Shown one piece after another: positions 8,461-19,062 of a DNA stretch of 64,000 nt. Positions within the stretch are counted from its first letter, which is position 1, and every line of letters starts with the position of its first letter. Below the pieces are notes generated by a model. The model ran no database searches, had not been told where the DNA came from, and saw only the letters and a program-made list of their open reading frames with translations. A program made the translations under genes and the position numbers. Source of the stretch: Brenneria bubanii (GTDB lineage Bacteria; Pseudomonadota; Gammaproteobacteria; Enterobacterales; Enterobacteriaceae); the NCBI RefSeq assembly GCF_022378355.1, contig NZ_JAKMAJ010000001.1, forward strand, positions 310,001 through 374,000, read 5' to 3'.

Positions 8461-10341
8461 TTATTGTTGCTCCTGAGCCGCGGAGCCCAGCTTGATTTTA
8501 GCTTCGCCACGCAGACTAATCAGCAAGCTATCAAATAGCGATCCCATCGCACTTTGCTGTATCTGACCGGCAAATTGCTCTTTCTGCTGATCGCTCAACT
8601 GGTGCGGATGCACGCTATCAAGCGCGACTAACACCACATTACCCGCCTGATCCTGAGTAATACCATAAGATGATTTATCTTTGGCTGGGTGAGGCAAGGC
8701 AAAAACGGACTCAGCCATAACATCGCCCTGCGAAAGAGAAGACAGGGTTTTAGCCGCACCAAAGCTCAGTTTCGCCGCTTTTAGCGCATCATCCTTACCC
8801 TGTTTGAGATCGACCAGAATTTTTTCGGCATCGACTCGAGCTTGCTGTTCCGCCTTCTGGCGCTTAACGGTCTGAATCACCTGATCACGCACCTGATCCA
8901 ACGGACGCGTGCTTTCGGCATTATGATCGTTAATCCGGATGACGAAAGCACGATCGCCGTCGACGCTAATTACGTCGGAGTTGTTTCCCGCGCTGCCGCT
9001 TTTTCCCATCAGTCCGCCATCGAAAATCGCCTGGGTAACCGGCTGGAAATTCAAGGCCGCAGGCACCTGCTCACGAGTAAACCAGTCGGTCTGCACCGCT
9101 TTCACGCCAGCGGCCTCTTCGGCTGAAGCCAAAGATTCATTATCGTTGCTGGCGGCTTCGCTGACTTTTTGCTGCAGCGCAAAATATTCATCGAGCGCTT
9201 TTTCGTGCTTAACTTTAGCGGCAATCTCATCACGCACTTCGCCCAGCGGTTTTATCTGAGAAGGCTGCATGTCATCGAGGCGCGCAATCAGATAGCCTAC
9301 GGAGGATTTGATCGCCGAAGAAACCTGTCCTTTTTCCGTCAGATTAGCCTGCTTGAGATCGTCGACGATGGCGTTTTCATCCATCCACCCCAAATCACCA
9401 CCGTTGCGACGAGAGATAGGATCCGTCGATTTTTCCTTCGCCAGGGTTGCAAAATCGGAACCTTGCTTAAGCGCATCAAGAACAGACTGCGCATCCGTTT
9501 CGGTTTTCACCTGAATAACGCTGAATTTCCGGCGTGCGGGCTGAGTGTAATCATTTTTATTTTTTTCATAAAAATCAGCGATAGCCGCGTCATTGACCAC
9601 AACTTTATCCATCAGGCTCGCCGCATCAAGCGTGATATAGCTGACCTTGAACGTTTCCGGCGCAATGAAACGGCCCTTATTTTGATCGTAATAGCTGTTG
9701 ATTTCCGCATCAGAAGCCGTTTGGGCTTTAGCGATAGCATCAATATCGATGGTGGCGAGACGAACAACCCGATCCTGAGCAGCAAGCTTGACCAGGTTGT
9801 CGACTTCCTGCGGCAGGATGAATGCCGTGTCGCCAAATCCGCGAATCAACTGCTGAGAGGTCAGTTGCTTGCGTAGCAGCTCAGCATACCCATCCGGAGT
9901 CAGGCCCAGACGACGAACCTGATTCAGATATTTTTCATTATCAAAGTGGTTATTCGTCTGAAATACCGGAACAGCGAAAATCGCCTGCCTGATCTGTTCA
10001 TCGCTGATGCTCAGCCCTAACGTGTCGGCGTATTGATCCAACAGAACTTCATCAATCAGCTGTGACAGCGCCTGCTTGCGCAGTTGCTGCATATAACCCG
10101 CATTCCCAGCCAGCATAGAAAAGTTTTCACCCAATGCGCTCTGCTGGCGATTACGTTCGTTCTGTACGGCTTGCTCAAGCTGAGCGCGGGAAATTTCCTG
10201 CCCATTAACCTTCGCGGCGTAGTTCCCAGAACCACTGATAAGATAATCACCAACGCCGGTTAAAACGAACGATGCAATGATCAAGGCAAGAATAATTTTG
10301 AGCACGACGTTATTAGCGGCCGCGCGTAAATTGTCCATCAT
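8461..10341 (-). CDS. ppiD: Periplasmic folding chaperone PpiD
   Basis: Inner-membrane-anchored chaperone near the Sec translocon that helps outer-membrane and periplasmic proteins fold. The 626-residue product has one N-terminal membrane anchor (about residues 13-33, VVLKIILALIIASFVLTGVG), SurA-like N-terminal segments, a central parvulin-type domain (around FSVIQVK to VGYLIARLDD) and a C-terminal domain. The double ATG at 10339-10341/10336-10338 (MMDNLR) matches E. coli MMDSLR; an upstream in-frame ATG would add 23 unconserved residues. The parvulin domain of the E. coli protein lacks clear isomerase activity. Confidence 0.95.
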   Translation of the reverse strand: MMDNLRAAANNVVLKIILALIIASFVLTGVGDYLISGSGNYAAKVNGQEISRAQLEQAVQNERNRQQSALGENFSMLAGNAGYMQQLRKQALSQLIDEVLLDQYADTLGLSISDEQIRQAIFAVPVFQTNNHFDNEKYLNQVRRLGLTPDGYAELLRKQLTSQQLIRGFGDTAFILPQEVDNLVKLAAQDRVVRLATIDIDAIAKAQTASDAEINSYYDQNKGRFIAPETFKVSYITLDAASLMDKVVVNDAAIADFYEKNKNDYTQPARRKFSVIQVKTETDAQSVLDALKQGSDFATLAKEKSTDPISRRNGGDLGWMDENAIVDDLKQANLTEKGQVSSAIKSSVGYLIARLDDMQPSQIKPLGEVRDEIAAKVKHEKALDEYFALQQKVSEAASNDNESLASAEEAAGVKAVQTDWFTREQVPAALNFQPVTQAIFDGGLMGKSGSAGNNSDVISVDGDRAFVIRINDHNAESTRPLDQVRDQVIQTVKRQKAEQQARVDAEKILVDLKQGKDDALKAAKLSFGAAKTLSSLSQGDVMAESVFALPHPAKDKSSYGITQDQAGNVVLVALDSVHPHQLSDQQKEQFAGQIQQSAMGSLFDSLLISLRGEAKIKLGSAAQEQQ

Positions 10342-10703
10342 AATGTGACAACACTCCGCTGTAGAATGAATAACACGCCCTGCGCTGGTAAAACCATGCA
10401 TCCTCCACAAACAAGGTAAGGGCGAGTTTAATCTTTGTCTGACAATAGTAACCCGAATCAGCCGTTAAACAACATCAGGAATGTTCTTTAAGGTTGCGCG
10501 ACAAGGCCTAAGAGTCACGCTGCCAGGGAAAGTCCGACAATAAAATCGCTTGCGACGGCCCAGAACCGACAGGCAGAAAAAGCCATCATAACAAAAGGCA
10601 CATCATAAAAATGATGCGCCTCGTATCTTACCCCACCGACATCGTCGCGTCAGGTAATGTTTGGCAACACAAGGTGTTACCCACCAAACCGGCGACGTAA
10701 TAA
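10342..10703. other. Intergenic region ppiD to hupB
   Basis: 362 bp holding the ppiD promoter and the hupB terminator. No further ORF with a ribosome binding site was recognised. Confidence 0.6.
10592..10621 (-). terminator. Terminator of hupB
   Basis: Stem 10596-10606 with 10611-10621 (11 bp, one mismatch) and a 4-base loop, followed on the minus strand by TTTTG. Lies 83 bp beyond the hupB stop. Confidence 0.7.
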
Positions 10704-10976
10704 TCAGTTAACGGCGTCTTTCAGCGTTTTACCGGCACGGAAGCCAGGTACTTTTGCTGCCGGGATACTGATCTCTTTACCGGTTTGCGGGTTACGGCCG
10801 GTGCGGGCAGCACGTTCACGTACGGAGAAAGTACCGAAACCAACCAGAGCAACATCATCTCCCTCTTTCAGAGATTCAGTTACGGAACCAATAATTGCAT
10901 CCAACACGCGCCCTGCCGCTGCTTTGGAAATGTCAGCATCTGAAGCAATTTTGTCGATCAATTGTGACTTATTCAC
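10704..10976 (-). CDS. hupB: DNA-binding protein HU-beta
   Basis: Nucleoid protein that bends and compacts DNA as an HU-alpha/beta heterodimer. The GTG at 10976 is chosen as start because it gives the 90-residue family length beginning [10 protein letters not shown] and follows a GGGGAT ribosome binding site; the E. coli gene is also read from this point. The DNA-binding arm ([20 protein letters not shown], residues about 55-74) is intact, with the intercalating Pro at NPQ. It lies between lon and ppiD as in E. coli and has its own promoter region of about 190 bp. Confidence 0.97.
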   Translation of the reverse strand: MNKSQLIDKIASDADISKAAAGRVLDAIIGSVTESLKEGDDVALVGFGTFSVRERAARTGRNPQTGKEISIPAAKVPGFRAGKTLKDAVN

Positions 10977-11102
10977 TCTCTCATCCCCTTTGGAATTATA
11001 TGGTCGCGCTGAAATCCCCAAAACACGACGCCAAATTTATAACAACCTTGTCAGACCTTAGCAAGTACCGCTAAAACCAACAGTGCTCTAACTTAGCGGT
11101 AC

Positions 11103-11139
11103 AAAAAAAAGCTGGCAAGCACGATTTCACTTACCAGCT
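11103..11139 (-). terminator. Terminator of lon
   Basis: Ten-bp stem (11110-11119 with 11130-11139, one mismatch) followed on the minus strand by eight T (complement of 11103-11110). Placed 33 bp after the lon stop. Confidence 0.85.
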
Positions 11140-11171
11140 CTGATTTTTTCAAGGCTTTTTGCGATATATCA

Positions 11172-13538
11172 CTATTTCGCCTTGGCCGCAGAGGTGACAA
11201 CCTGCATACCATACGGCGCGTTCATTAATGCCAGCGACAAGACTTCCTCAATCCGTTTCACCGGATGAATATCCAGGTCGGCAATCACGTTTTGCGGAAT
11301 ATCTTCAAGATCGCGCTTGTTTTCATCCGGGATCAGCACCGTTTTAATGCCGCCGCGATGGGCCGCCAGCAGTTTCTCTTTCAGCCCCCCGATAGGCAGC
11401 ACCAGACCGCGCAAGGTAATTTCCCCGGTCATGGCAACGTCTGCACGAACCGGATTCCCGGTCAGGCAGGAGACCAGCGCGGTACACATCGCGATCCCGG
11501 CGCTTGGACCATCTTTAGGCGTCGCCCCTTCCGGAACATGCACATGGATATCGCGTTTTTCATAAAAATCCGCATTGATACCCAGTTTATCGGCTCTGGC
11601 GCGCACTACGGTGAGAGCGGCCTGAATCGATTCCTGCATGACTTCGCCTAATGAACCGGTATACGTCAGCTTGCCTTTGCCGGGCACACAGGCGGTTTCA
11701 ATGGTCAGCAGGTCGCCGCCGACTTCCGTCCATGCCAAGCCGGTTACCTGACCGACACGATTTTCATCATCCGCCCGACCGTAATCGAAGCGCTGTACGC
11801 CAAGAAAATCCTTGAGGTTATCACCCGAGATCTGGATATGCTTGATCGATTTGTCCATCAACAGCGTTTTCACCGCTTTTCGGCACAGTTTGGAAATCTC
11901 ACGTTCCAGACTACGTACGCCGGCTTCCCGCGTGTAGTAGCGGATAATGCCGACTATCGCGCTATCCTCAACCGACAATTCGCCCTTCTTCAGCGCATTA
12001 CGCTCAACCTGCTTGGGCAGAAGGTGCTGTTTGGCGATGTTCAGCTTCTCGTCTTCGGTATAGCCGGAAAGGCGGATCACTTCCATACGGTCAAGCAACG
12101 GCGCGGGAATGTTCATCGAGTTGGACGTCGCAACGAACATCACATCCGACAGATCGTAATCGACTTCCAGATAGTGGTCGTTAAATGCCACGTTTTGTTC
12201 CGGATCCAGCACTTCCAGCAGCGCCGAAGCCGGATCGCCACGCATATCGGAAGACATCTTGTCGATCTCATCCAATAAGAAAAGCGGGTTTTTCACTCCG
12301 ACTTTCGCCATCTTCTGGATCAGTTTACCCGGCATGGATCCGATATAGGTACGTCGGTGACCACGGATTTCCGCTTCATCACGCACGCCGCCCAGCGCCA
12401 TACGGACATACTGGCGTCCGGTTGCCTTGGCGATAGATTGCCCCAAAGAGGTTTTACCCACGCCTGGAGGCCCGACCAAGCATAAAATCGGTCCCCTGAT
12501 CTTGCTGACGCGACTCTGAACCGCAAGGTATTCCAGAATGCGCTCTTTGACGCGTTCAAGACCATAATGGTCGGTATCCAGCATCTCTTGAGCCTTACGC
12601 AAATCTTTCTTCACTTTGCTACGGGCATTCCAGGGAACCTGCACCATCCAGTCGATATAGCCGCGAACCACCGTTGCCTCAGCAGACATCGGCGACATCA
12701 TTTTCAGTTTTTGTAGTTCCGCTTCGGTTTTTTCGCGCGCTTCTTTCGGCATCTTCGCCGCTTCAATCTTGCGTTTCAGCGCTTCATATTCATCTGGCGC
12801 ATCATCCATTTCGCCGAGCTCTTTCTGAATCGCTTTCATCTGCTCATTCAGATAATATTCGCGCTGGCTTTTTTCCATCTGTTTCTTGACGCGGCCCCGG
12901 ATCCGTTTTTCAACCTGCAACAGGTCAATTTCGGACTCCATCATCGCCATCAGATACTCTAAACGCTCCGTTATATCGAACATTTCAAGTACAGACTGCT
13001 TATCCGTCAGCTTTAGCGGCATATGCGCGGCGATGGTATCGGCCAGTCGCGCGGCATCGTCAATACTGTTCAGCGATGTCAGCACTTCCGGCGGGATCTT
13101 TTTGTTCAGCTTGATATAGCCCTCAAACTGATTGATTGCGGTGCGCATCAGTACTTCCTGCTCACGCTCATCAATCGTCGGGGAATCAAGGTATTCCGCC
13201 TGCGCGGCGAAATGTTCGCCGCTGTCGGCCAGTGTCGTAATGCGCGCACGCTGCAACCCTTCGACCAGCACTTTCACCGTGCCGTCTGGCAGTTTCAGCA
13301 TTTGAAGAATGGAGGCTACCGTCCCTACCGAGAAAAGATCGTTAATGCTTGGCTCATCCGTTGAAGCCTCTTTCTGCGCCACCAGCATGATCTTCTTATC
13401 GTGATCCATTGCAGCTTCAAGGCACCGAATTGACTTTTCCCGACCAACAAACAACGGAATCACCATGTGCGGATAAACCACCACATCGCGCAACGGCAAT
13501 ACGGGGATTTCAATGCGTTCGGAACGCTCAGGGTTCAT
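11172..13538 (-). CDS. lon: ATP-dependent protease La (Lon)
   Basis: Cytoplasmic homohexameric AAA+ serine protease that degrades misfolded and specific regulatory proteins. The 788-residue product has the N-terminal LON substrate domain (to about 310), an AAA+ module with Walker A GPPGVGKT (about 356-363) and Walker B LFLLDEID, and a C-terminal protease domain with the Ser-Lys dyad S679 (PKDGPSAG) and K722 (GGLKEKL). The sequence is nearly gap-free against E. coli (784) and differs mainly at the extreme C terminus. A heat-shock promoter lies upstream. Confidence 0.98.
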   Translation of the reverse strand: MNPERSERIEIPVLPLRDVVVYPHMVIPLFVGREKSIRCLEAAMDHDKKIMLVAQKEASTDEPSINDLFSVGTVASILQMLKLPDGTVKVLVEGLQRARITTLADSGEHFAAQAEYLDSPTIDEREQEVLMRTAINQFEGYIKLNKKIPPEVLTSLNSIDDAARLADTIAAHMPLKLTDKQSVLEMFDITERLEYLMAMMESEIDLLQVEKRIRGRVKKQMEKSQREYYLNEQMKAIQKELGEMDDAPDEYEALKRKIEAAKMPKEAREKTEAELQKLKMMSPMSAEATVVRGYIDWMVQVPWNARSKVKKDLRKAQEMLDTDHYGLERVKERILEYLAVQSRVSKIRGPILCLVGPPGVGKTSLGQSIAKATGRQYVRMALGGVRDEAEIRGHRRTYIGSMPGKLIQKMAKVGVKNPLFLLDEIDKMSSDMRGDPASALLEVLDPEQNVAFNDHYLEVDYDLSDVMFVATSNSMNIPAPLLDRMEVIRLSGYTEDEKLNIAKQHLLPKQVERNALKKGELSVEDSAIVGIIRYYTREAGVRSLEREISKLCRKAVKTLLMDKSIKHIQISGDNLKDFLGVQRFDYGRADDENRVGQVTGLAWTEVGGDLLTIETACVPGKGKLTYTGSLGEVMQESIQAALTVVRARADKLGINADFYEKRDIHVHVPEGATPKDGPSAGIAMCTALVSCLTGNPVRADVAMTGEITLRGLVLPIGGLKEKLLAAHRGGIKTVLIPDENKRDLEDIPQNVIADLDIHPVKRIEEVLSLALMNAPYGMQVVTSAAKAK

Positions 13539-13625
13539 AGAGCTCTCTCTTAGTTTCGTTTCCGCCAGGTTAGGGGAATCTCGTGAAACACGATCTTCAC
13601 GGGTTTCACCAAATAGGTAATTGAG

Positions 13626-13654
13626 TATATGGGGATAAATATCTTACATTCAAC
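13626..13654 (-). promoter_or_regulatory. Sigma-32 heat-shock promoter of lon
   Basis: On the minus strand GTTGAA (13654-13649) and CCCCATATA (13634-13626) are 14 bp apart, counted from TTGAA. This fits the RpoH consensus CTTGAA / CCCCATNT and resembles the known E. coli lon promoter. The predicted start is about 80 bp before the lon ATG. Confidence 0.85.
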
Positions 13655-13676
13655 GGTCAGAATACGTGTAAAAGCG

Positions 13677-13699
13677 AATGGGGGATAAAATCCCCCATT
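13677..13699 (-). terminator. Terminator of clpX
   Basis: Perfect 10-bp stem (13677-13686 with 13690-13699) with a 3-base loop. The minus strand continues CGCTTTTAC, a modest T run. It separates clpX from the lon promoter. Confidence 0.7.
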
Positions 13700-13729
13700 T
13701 TGCTCTTTCAATACTGTTTTTTTGGTTAA

Positions 13730-15004
13730 CTATTCGCCGGAAGCCTGCTGAGCTTCGTGTTTGCCGTAGATCAGCAAAGGTTCGGACTGGCCGTCAATGA
13801 CTGACTCGTCGATCACTACCTTATCCACGCTTTCCAATGATGGCAGATCGTACATTGTCTCGAGCAGTGCGGCTTCAACGATGGAGCGTAAACCACGGGC
13901 GCCGGTCTTACGCGCCATCGCTTTCTTGGCGATCGCCGTCAGCGCTTCATCACGGAACTCAAGCTCAACGCCTTCCAGATTGAACAAGGCCTGATACTGC
14001 TTGGTCAGCGCATTTTTCGGTTCGCGTAAAATCTGAATCAGCGCATCTTCACTCAGCTCTCTCAGCGTTGCAACCACCGGCAAACGGCCAATAAACTCTG
14101 GAATCAAACCAAACTTGATTAAGTCACCCGGTTCAACCTGACCCAACAGTTCGCCTTCCGTCGATTTCTCCGACGTCCCTTTTACCGTCGCGCCAAACCC
14201 GATACCACGACCGGTGTCGGTGCGCTGTTCGATGACTTTATCCAGGCCGGCAAACGCGCCGCCGCAAATAAAGAGGATCTTGGAGGTATCCACCTGCAAG
14301 AACTCTTGTTGCGGATGCTTGCGTCCGCCCTGAGGAGGAACAGCGGCGATGGTCCCTTCGATCAGCTTCAGCAGCGCCTGCTGAACGCCTTCGCCGGACA
14401 CGTCGCGCGTAATTGACGGGTTGTCGGATTTACGCGAAATCTTGTCGATTTCATCAATATAGACAATCCCACGCTGTGCTTTCTGCACATCGTAATCGCA
14501 TTTTTGCAGCAGCTTCTGAATGATGTTCTCAACGTCTTCACCCACATAACCGGCTTCGGTCAACGTGGTTGCGTCAGCCATGGTGAAGGGTACATCCAGA
14601 AAACGCGCCAGCGTCTCAGCCAGCAATGTTTTACCGCTACCGGTCGGGCCGATCAGCAAGATATTGCTTTTGCCCAATTCAATGCCGTTGCTGGTGTCGC
14701 CGTTGCGTAACCGTTTATAGTGGTTATATACCGCGACCGCCAGCACCTTTTTGGCCTGCTCCTGACCAATAACGTAATCGTCAAGATGGTGGCGAATTTC
14801 ATGCGGCGTCGGTAGCGCACTACGCTCACGATGCGGAGACACTTCTTTAATTTCTTCGCGAATAATGTCGTTACACAAGTCAACACATTCATCGCAGATA
14901 TACACTGACGGCCCGGCAATCAGCTTACGTACTTCATGCTGGCTTTTGCCGCAGAAAGAGCAGTACAGCAACTTTCCTGAACCGTCTTTGCGCTTATCTG
15001 TCAT
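13730..15004 (-). CDS. clpX: Clp protease ATP-binding subunit ClpX
   Basis: Hexameric AAA+ unfoldase that feeds tagged and regulatory proteins into ClpP. The 424-residue length is identical to E. coli. The N-terminal zinc domain has its four cysteines at 15, 18, 37 and 40. The ATPase module has Walker A GPTGSGKT, the pore-1 loop GYVG (EAGYVGEDV) and the ClpP-docking IGF loop (GRGIGFGA). It follows clpP on the same strand after a 162-bp gap and should be co-transcribed in part. Confidence 0.98.
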   Translation of the reverse strand: MTDKRKDGSGKLLYCSFCGKSQHEVRKLIAGPSVYICDECVDLCNDIIREEIKEVSPHRERSALPTPHEIRHHLDDYVIGQEQAKKVLAVAVYNHYKRLRNGDTSNGIELGKSNILLIGPTGSGKTLLAETLARFLDVPFTMADATTLTEAGYVGEDVENIIQKLLQKCDYDVQKAQRGIVYIDEIDKISRKSDNPSITRDVSGEGVQQALLKLIEGTIAAVPPQGGRKHPQQEFLQVDTSKILFICGGAFAGLDKVIEQRTDTGRGIGFGATVKGTSEKSTEGELLGQVEPGDLIKFGLIPEFIGRLPVVATLRELSEDALIQILREPKNALTKQYQALFNLEGVELEFRDEALTAIAKKAMARKTGARGLRSIVEAALLETMYDLPSLESVDKVVIDESVIDGQSEPLLIYGKHEAQQASGE

Positions 15005-15166
15005 CAGTAAACCTCTTCTTAGTCTTTTGCCCGCAGGCCAACCACAGCGATATCGCTACAGCGAACGCCGACATTTATAGCCAATACGCGCAAGCATACA
15101 CCGCACAACAGACTATCGGTCGAACACTGATTTTCAGCCACTATAAACTGCTCACATCGCAGAACA

Positions 15167-15790
15167 TCAATGACGATTAGTGAATACAGAATCTACCAAA
15201 CCATAGTCTACTGCCTCATCGGCAGAGAGGAAACGGTCTCGATCGGTATCTCTCTCTATCACTTCAAGAGGCTGCCCCGTATGTTTAGCCATCAATTCAT
15301 TCATTTTGGCTTTTACTTTCAATATTTCTTTGGCGTGGATTTCGATATCCGTCGCCTGCCCCTGGAATCCGCCCAGCGGCTGGTGAATCATGACCCGAGA
15401 GTTAGGCAGACAAATACGTTTGCCCTTAGCGCCCGCAGCCAGCAGGAACGACCCCATAGAACAAGCCTGTCCCATACAAATCGTACTAACATCCGGCTTG
15501 ATAAACTGCATGGTGTCGTAGATAGACATGCCGGCGGTAATTACGCCCCCAGGGGAGTTGATGTATAGAAAGATGTCTTTTTCCGGATTTTCAGCTTCCA
15601 GAAACAGCATCTGGGCGACAATCAGATTCGCCATATGATCTTCGACCTGACCAGTCAGGAAGATGATCCGTTCTTTAAGCAGACGGGAATAAATATCGTA
15701 AGAACGTTCCCCACGAGAGGTTTGCTCAACCACCATCGGCACTAAAGCCATATGAGGTGCTTGTCTTTCTTGTTCGCCACTGTATGACAT
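15167..15790 (-). CDS. clpP: ATP-dependent Clp protease proteolytic subunit
   Basis: Tetradecameric serine peptidase that works with ClpX and ClpA. The 207-residue precursor has the catalytic triad S111 (GQACSMG), H136 (MIHQPLGG) and D185 (DTDRDRF), with the same numbering as E. coli. The first residues (about 14, ending at MALVPMV) form the propeptide that is removed autocatalytically. First gene of clpP-clpX; tig lies upstream in the same direction behind its own terminator. Confidence 0.98.
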   Translation of the reverse strand: MSYSGEQERQAPHMALVPMVVEQTSRGERSYDIYSRLLKERIIFLTGQVEDHMANLIVAQMLFLEAENPEKDIFLYINSPGGVITAGMSIYDTMQFIKPDVSTICMGQACSMGSFLLAAGAKGKRICLPNSRVMIHQPLGGFQGQATDIEIHAKEILKVKAKMNELMAKHTGQPLEVIERDTDRDRFLSADEAVDYGLVDSVFTNRH

Positions 15791-16116
15791 TCACGTCTCC
15801 TAAATAAATACGTCCGGCACCATTATTGCCCGATTCTACTTTAGATAAATGATGATGACCATGCCGATGCATTCGGTTCATTCACCCTAGGGACAAAACA
15901 GGATTCGCCGGAAATCCCTAGCGATGCCGCCCATTATCTCTCAGTTATTTGGGGCTTCAGCACTGTTTTTCAAGCTTACACTATCCATTGTTTTACATTA
16001 AAGCGTTATCGGCAATAACTTCCCGCCCGACCAGCGTGACGTGCTCTTTTTATAGTAGTGCAGTTTAGTTCATTTCTTTGAAAAACAAGCTGATGATTAG
16101 ACTATCACTGAAATAG
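15791..16116. other. Upstream region of clpP
   Basis: 326 bp between the tig terminator and clpP. A GGAGACGT ribosome binding site precedes clpP. I could not place a convincing sigma-32 or sigma-70 promoter by eye, and saw no ORF. Confidence 0.5.
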
Positions 16117-16149
16117 AAAAACCCGCGCCATAAAAGGCTGCGGGTTTTT
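16117..16149 (-). terminator. Terminator of tig
   Basis: Ten-bp stem (16117-16126 with 16140-16149) with a 13-base loop. The stem foot gives TTTTT on the minus strand and T6 on the plus strand. Lies 40 bp beyond the tig stop. Confidence 0.8.
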
Positions 16150-16189
16150 TACAGGAGATCGCTCCCCTGAAACAGCGATAAAACGCTGC

Positions 16190-17494
16190 TTATGCAGTCG
16201 TTGTCTGATTCATCAGCTCATTGAAACCGACGGATTTTTCAACTACTTTTGCCTTGGTAAGCAGCGTTTCAACCGCTTGTTCTTCCAGAGCGACGTTACG
16301 CATATTGTTCATCAGTTCTTTGTTTTTACTGTAGAACTCGACAACTTCCTGCGGATCTTCATAGGCGGAAGCCATTTCGTCGATCAGCGTTTTAACGCGT
16401 TCTTCGTCGGCTTTCAGCTCGTTGGCGCTGATGACTTCACCCAGCAACAGACCGATGACCACACGGCGTTTGGCTTGTTCTTCGAACAGTTCACGCGGCA
16501 GTTCCAGCGCCTGCTTTTCGTTGCCGCCGAAACGTTGTGCGGCCTGACGACGCAGAACGTCAATCTCGCCTTCAACCAGCGCAGCGGGAACATCAATTTC
16601 GTTCGCCTTGATAAGGCCATCCAGAACCTGAGTTTTCACACGGTTGCGTACCGCGCCTTTCAATTCACGTTCCATATTTTTGCGAACTTCAGCACGCAAA
16701 CCTGCCTGGGAACCATCTTCAACGCCGAAACGTTTGATGAATTCTTCAGTCAGTTCAGGCAATTCACGTTCTTCAACCTTCTTCAGTACAATGGCGAATT
16801 TAGCGGCCTTGCCTTTCAGATTTTCTGCGTGATAGTCGTCAGGGAAGCTCACATCAATGGTGAATTCTTCACCAGCTTTGTGACCGACAACGCCATCTTC
16901 AAAACCGGGGATCATACGACCCTGCCCCATAGCCAGTACGAAGTCAGAAGCTTTGCCACCTTCGAACTCTTCGCCATCGACAGAACCGCTGAAATCGATA
17001 GTCACGCGATCTTCAGCCGCCGCTGCGCCATCGCTTTCTTTCCAGGTCGCCTGCTGTTTACGCAGGGTTTCCAGCATGGTGTCGACATCGGCTTCGGTGA
17101 CTTCAACAACCGGTTTTTCAACTTCGATTGACTCCAGATCCTTCAGTTCAACTTCCGGATACACTTCGAACTCAACGGAGTAAGTAAAATCGCCACCCAC
17201 TTGATATTCACCCGGAACATAGTTCGGCGCGCCAACTGGGTTAATTTTTTCTTTGATGATGGCATCGACAAAATTACGCTGCATCAAATCGCTCAGCACG
17301 TCCTGACGCACGGATGCATCATAACGTTGAGCAACAATATTCATCGGCACTTTGCCTTTGCGAAAACCGTCGATACGTACTTTTTTGGCCACGTTGACCA
17401 GCTCGCTTTTAACTGCACTCTCAATGCTGTCAGCAGCAACGGTAATCGTTACACGGCGCCCAAGGCCTTGAGTGGTTTCAACAGAAACTTGCAT
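16190..17494 (-). CDS. tig: Trigger factor
   Basis: Ribosome-bound chaperone and peptidyl-prolyl isomerase that meets nascent chains at the exit tunnel. The 434-residue product (E. coli 432) has the ribosome-binding tail with the signature GFRKGKVP (about 43-50), the FKBP-type isomerase domain (about 150-245, with [13 protein letters not shown]) and the C-terminal helical chaperone cradle. Upstream of clpP-clpX as in E. coli. Nothing unusual was seen. Confidence 0.98.
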   Translation of the reverse strand: MQVSVETTQGLGRRVTITVAADSIESAVKSELVNVAKKVRIDGFRKGKVPMNIVAQRYDASVRQDVLSDLMQRNFVDAIIKEKINPVGAPNYVPGEYQVGGDFTYSVEFEVYPEVELKDLESIEVEKPVVEVTEADVDTMLETLRKQQATWKESDGAAAAEDRVTIDFSGSVDGEEFEGGKASDFVLAMGQGRMIPGFEDGVVGHKAGEEFTIDVSFPDDYHAENLKGKAAKFAIVLKKVEERELPELTEEFIKRFGVEDGSQAGLRAEVRKNMERELKGAVRNRVKTQVLDGLIKANEIDVPAALVEGEIDVLRRQAAQRFGGNEKQALELPRELFEEQAKRRVVIGLLLGEVISANELKADEERVKTLIDEMASAYEDPQEVVEFYSKNKELMNNMRNVALEEQAVETLLTKAKVVEKSVGFNELMNQTTTA

Positions 17495-17682
17495 CTTGTT
17501 ACCTCAAAAAATCACAGTGCTCGGTCAACCCCAAAACTATTCTCACAACAGCAAAGCCCAATTCCAACTGGCGTCAGCGGAAGTAAACTTTACAGAACCG
17601 AGGCAGCCACGATGTGGTTATCAACCCCATGTTCCCTGTAGTCAGAAGCGTCCCGAATACATTCCGGAAAAATAGACGCGGC

Positions 17683-17711
17683 ATTATAGCGATATAGATA
17701 GGACGAGTCGA
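17683..17711 (-). promoter_or_regulatory. Probable sigma-70 promoter of tig
   Basis: On the minus strand a perfect TATAAT (17688-17683) is preceded after 17 bp by TCGACT (17711-17706), four of six matches to TTGACA. The transcript would have a leader of about 180 bases. Confidence 0.5.
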
Positions 17712-17754
17712 GGACGGTGGACAGACTATTCACCAGGAGCGGTGCACTTTTATC

Positions 17755-17780
17755 GATAACCCGTCGAGAAACGGGTTATC
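17755..17780 (-). terminator. Hairpin behind bolA
   Basis: Perfect 10-bp stem (17755-17764 with 17771-17780) and a 6-base loop, directly after the bolA stop. There is no T run, so the strength is uncertain. Confidence 0.5.
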
Positions 17781-17788
17781 TTCGAAAT

Positions 17789-18103
17789 CTAGGACATGAT
17801 GCCGGCGCCGCCGCAGGGCGGTGACGACGGCACGGGATGCTGCAGGCTATCCCATTCGCTGGCCGAATACGCATGTAATGCCAGCGCATGCAACGAACTC
17901 GCTAATTCCGCGGCCAGCGCCGCATAGATGGCGCGATGACGCCCCAATGCCCTCTCCCGAACAAAACGTTCGCTGACTATTATCACTTTGAAATGACTTC
18001 CAGAACCGGCAGGCACGTTATGGCGATGGCTTTCATCAATCACTTCCAGATAAAGCGGCTCGAATTCCGCACGTAGTTTGTCTTCTATAGTTTCACGCAT
18101 CAT
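17789..18103 (-). CDS. bolA: BolA family protein
   Basis: Stress-linked protein that acts as a transcription regulator of cell shape genes and binds [2Fe-2S] clusters with monothiol glutaredoxin GrxD. The 104-residue product has the class II KH-like fold. The conserved [18 protein letters not shown] stretch is present, followed by the [14 protein letters not shown] helix region and the conserved HALALHAYS. The C-terminal tail ends in the family motif SSPPCGGAG. Divergent from yajG across a 315-bp gap, as in E. coli. Confidence 0.96.
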   Translation of the reverse strand: MMRETIEDKLRAEFEPLYLEVIDESHRHNVPAGSGSHFKVIIVSERFVRERALGRHRAIYAALAAELASSLHALALHAYSASEWDSLQHPVPSSPPCGGAGIMS

Positions 18104-18418
18104 ACGGCTGCTCCTTCGAGTTTTAAAAAATTCGCCATCAGCCCGGTATTTCTATGATTGGCTGGCCTTCAGCGCCCTTCCGCCCTGATTCTTTTTCAGA
18201 CGGAAACGATTGCCGCCGATAGGAGGGTAAATGGCCGTTCAGTGGCATATTTTTGCCGGCAGCGGGGGATAAAAACGATTTTGCCTGAATGACGTCAGGA
18301 AAAAGACAGACTTCAGGATAATTTACCTTTACTCCGCTCTTTCCACCACCGGCGGCGATGATATGATATCAGTAATTTTTGTCAGCTAACCACCTTAATC
18401 ATTACTGAGAAATTACGA
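18104..18418. other. Divergent region bolA / yajG
   Basis: 315 bp holding both promoters. Short dyads are visible (for example CCTGA-N6-TCAGG near 18286), but none is strong enough to name. No ORF recognised. Confidence 0.5.
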
Positions 18419-18997
18419 ATGCTAAAAAAATTATTTTTCCCGCTGTTGGCGGTACTGATGCTTGCCGGCTGTGCAAGTAAAAGCAATACGCTGAACGTTA
18501 TGCCGAAAATTAGTCTGCCTTCGCAAGATCCCTCGCTGATGGGCGTCACGGTCAGCATCAATGGCGCAGATCAACGGGCCGATCAGGCCTTGGCGAAAGT
18601 AAACCGCGACGGACAGTTAGTCACCCTGACGCCATCACGCGATCTGCGTTTCCTGTTGCAGGAAGCGCTGGAGAAACAAATGACCGCGCGTGGCTATATG
18701 ATCGGCACCGGCGGCCCGGTCGCCTTACAGATCGTGGTTAACAACCTGTATGCCGACGTATCCGAAGGAAACCTGCGCTACAACATCACGACCAAAGCCG
18801 ATATTTCTATCATTTCTCTGGCCGCCAACGGCAACAAGCAGGTTAAGAACTACCGCTCAACCTATAATGTTCAGGGCGCGTTCACCGCAAGTAATGATAA
18901 AATTACCGATGCGGTCAATACGGTGTTAGGCGATGTCATCAACGACATGGCGCAAGACACCAGCGTCAGTTCATTTATCAAAGAAAACGCCCGTTAA
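18419..18997 (+). CDS. yajG: Lipoprotein YajG
   Basis: A 192-residue envelope lipoprotein of unknown molecular role. The signal peptide MLKKLFFPLLAVLMLAGCAS ends in the lipobox LAGC, giving lipidated Cys18. The residue after it is Ala, not Asp, so the Lol rule predicts outer-membrane sorting. The mature part is soluble and has no cysteine or obvious catalytic motif. The gene lies 65 bp before ampG in the same direction, as in E. coli, which suggests an operon and a possible link to wall recycling. Confidence 0.93.
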   Translation: MLKKLFFPLLAVLMLAGCASKSNTLNVMPKISLPSQDPSLMGVTVSINGADQRADQALAKVNRDGQLVTLTPSRDLRFLLQEALEKQMTARGYMIGTGGPVALQIVVNNLYADVSEGNLRYNITTKADISIISLAANGNKQVKNYRSTYNVQGAFTASNDKITDAVNTVLGDVINDMAQDTSVSSFIKENAR

Positions 18998-19062
18998 TCA
19001 TCTTTTCATTCCGATTCCTTTGCTCTGCGCCCTCTTCTGCCGAGCAAGGGGAAGGACTTTTC

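Noticed and set aside
9169-9876. Plus-strand ORF of 235 codons inside ppiD
   Set aside because: Antisense shadow of a conserved gene with no ribosome binding site or family.
16277-17131. Long plus-strand ORF (284 codons) opposite tig
   Set aside because: Mirror frame of a fully conserved trigger factor gene; composition is Phe-rich nonsense with no domain.
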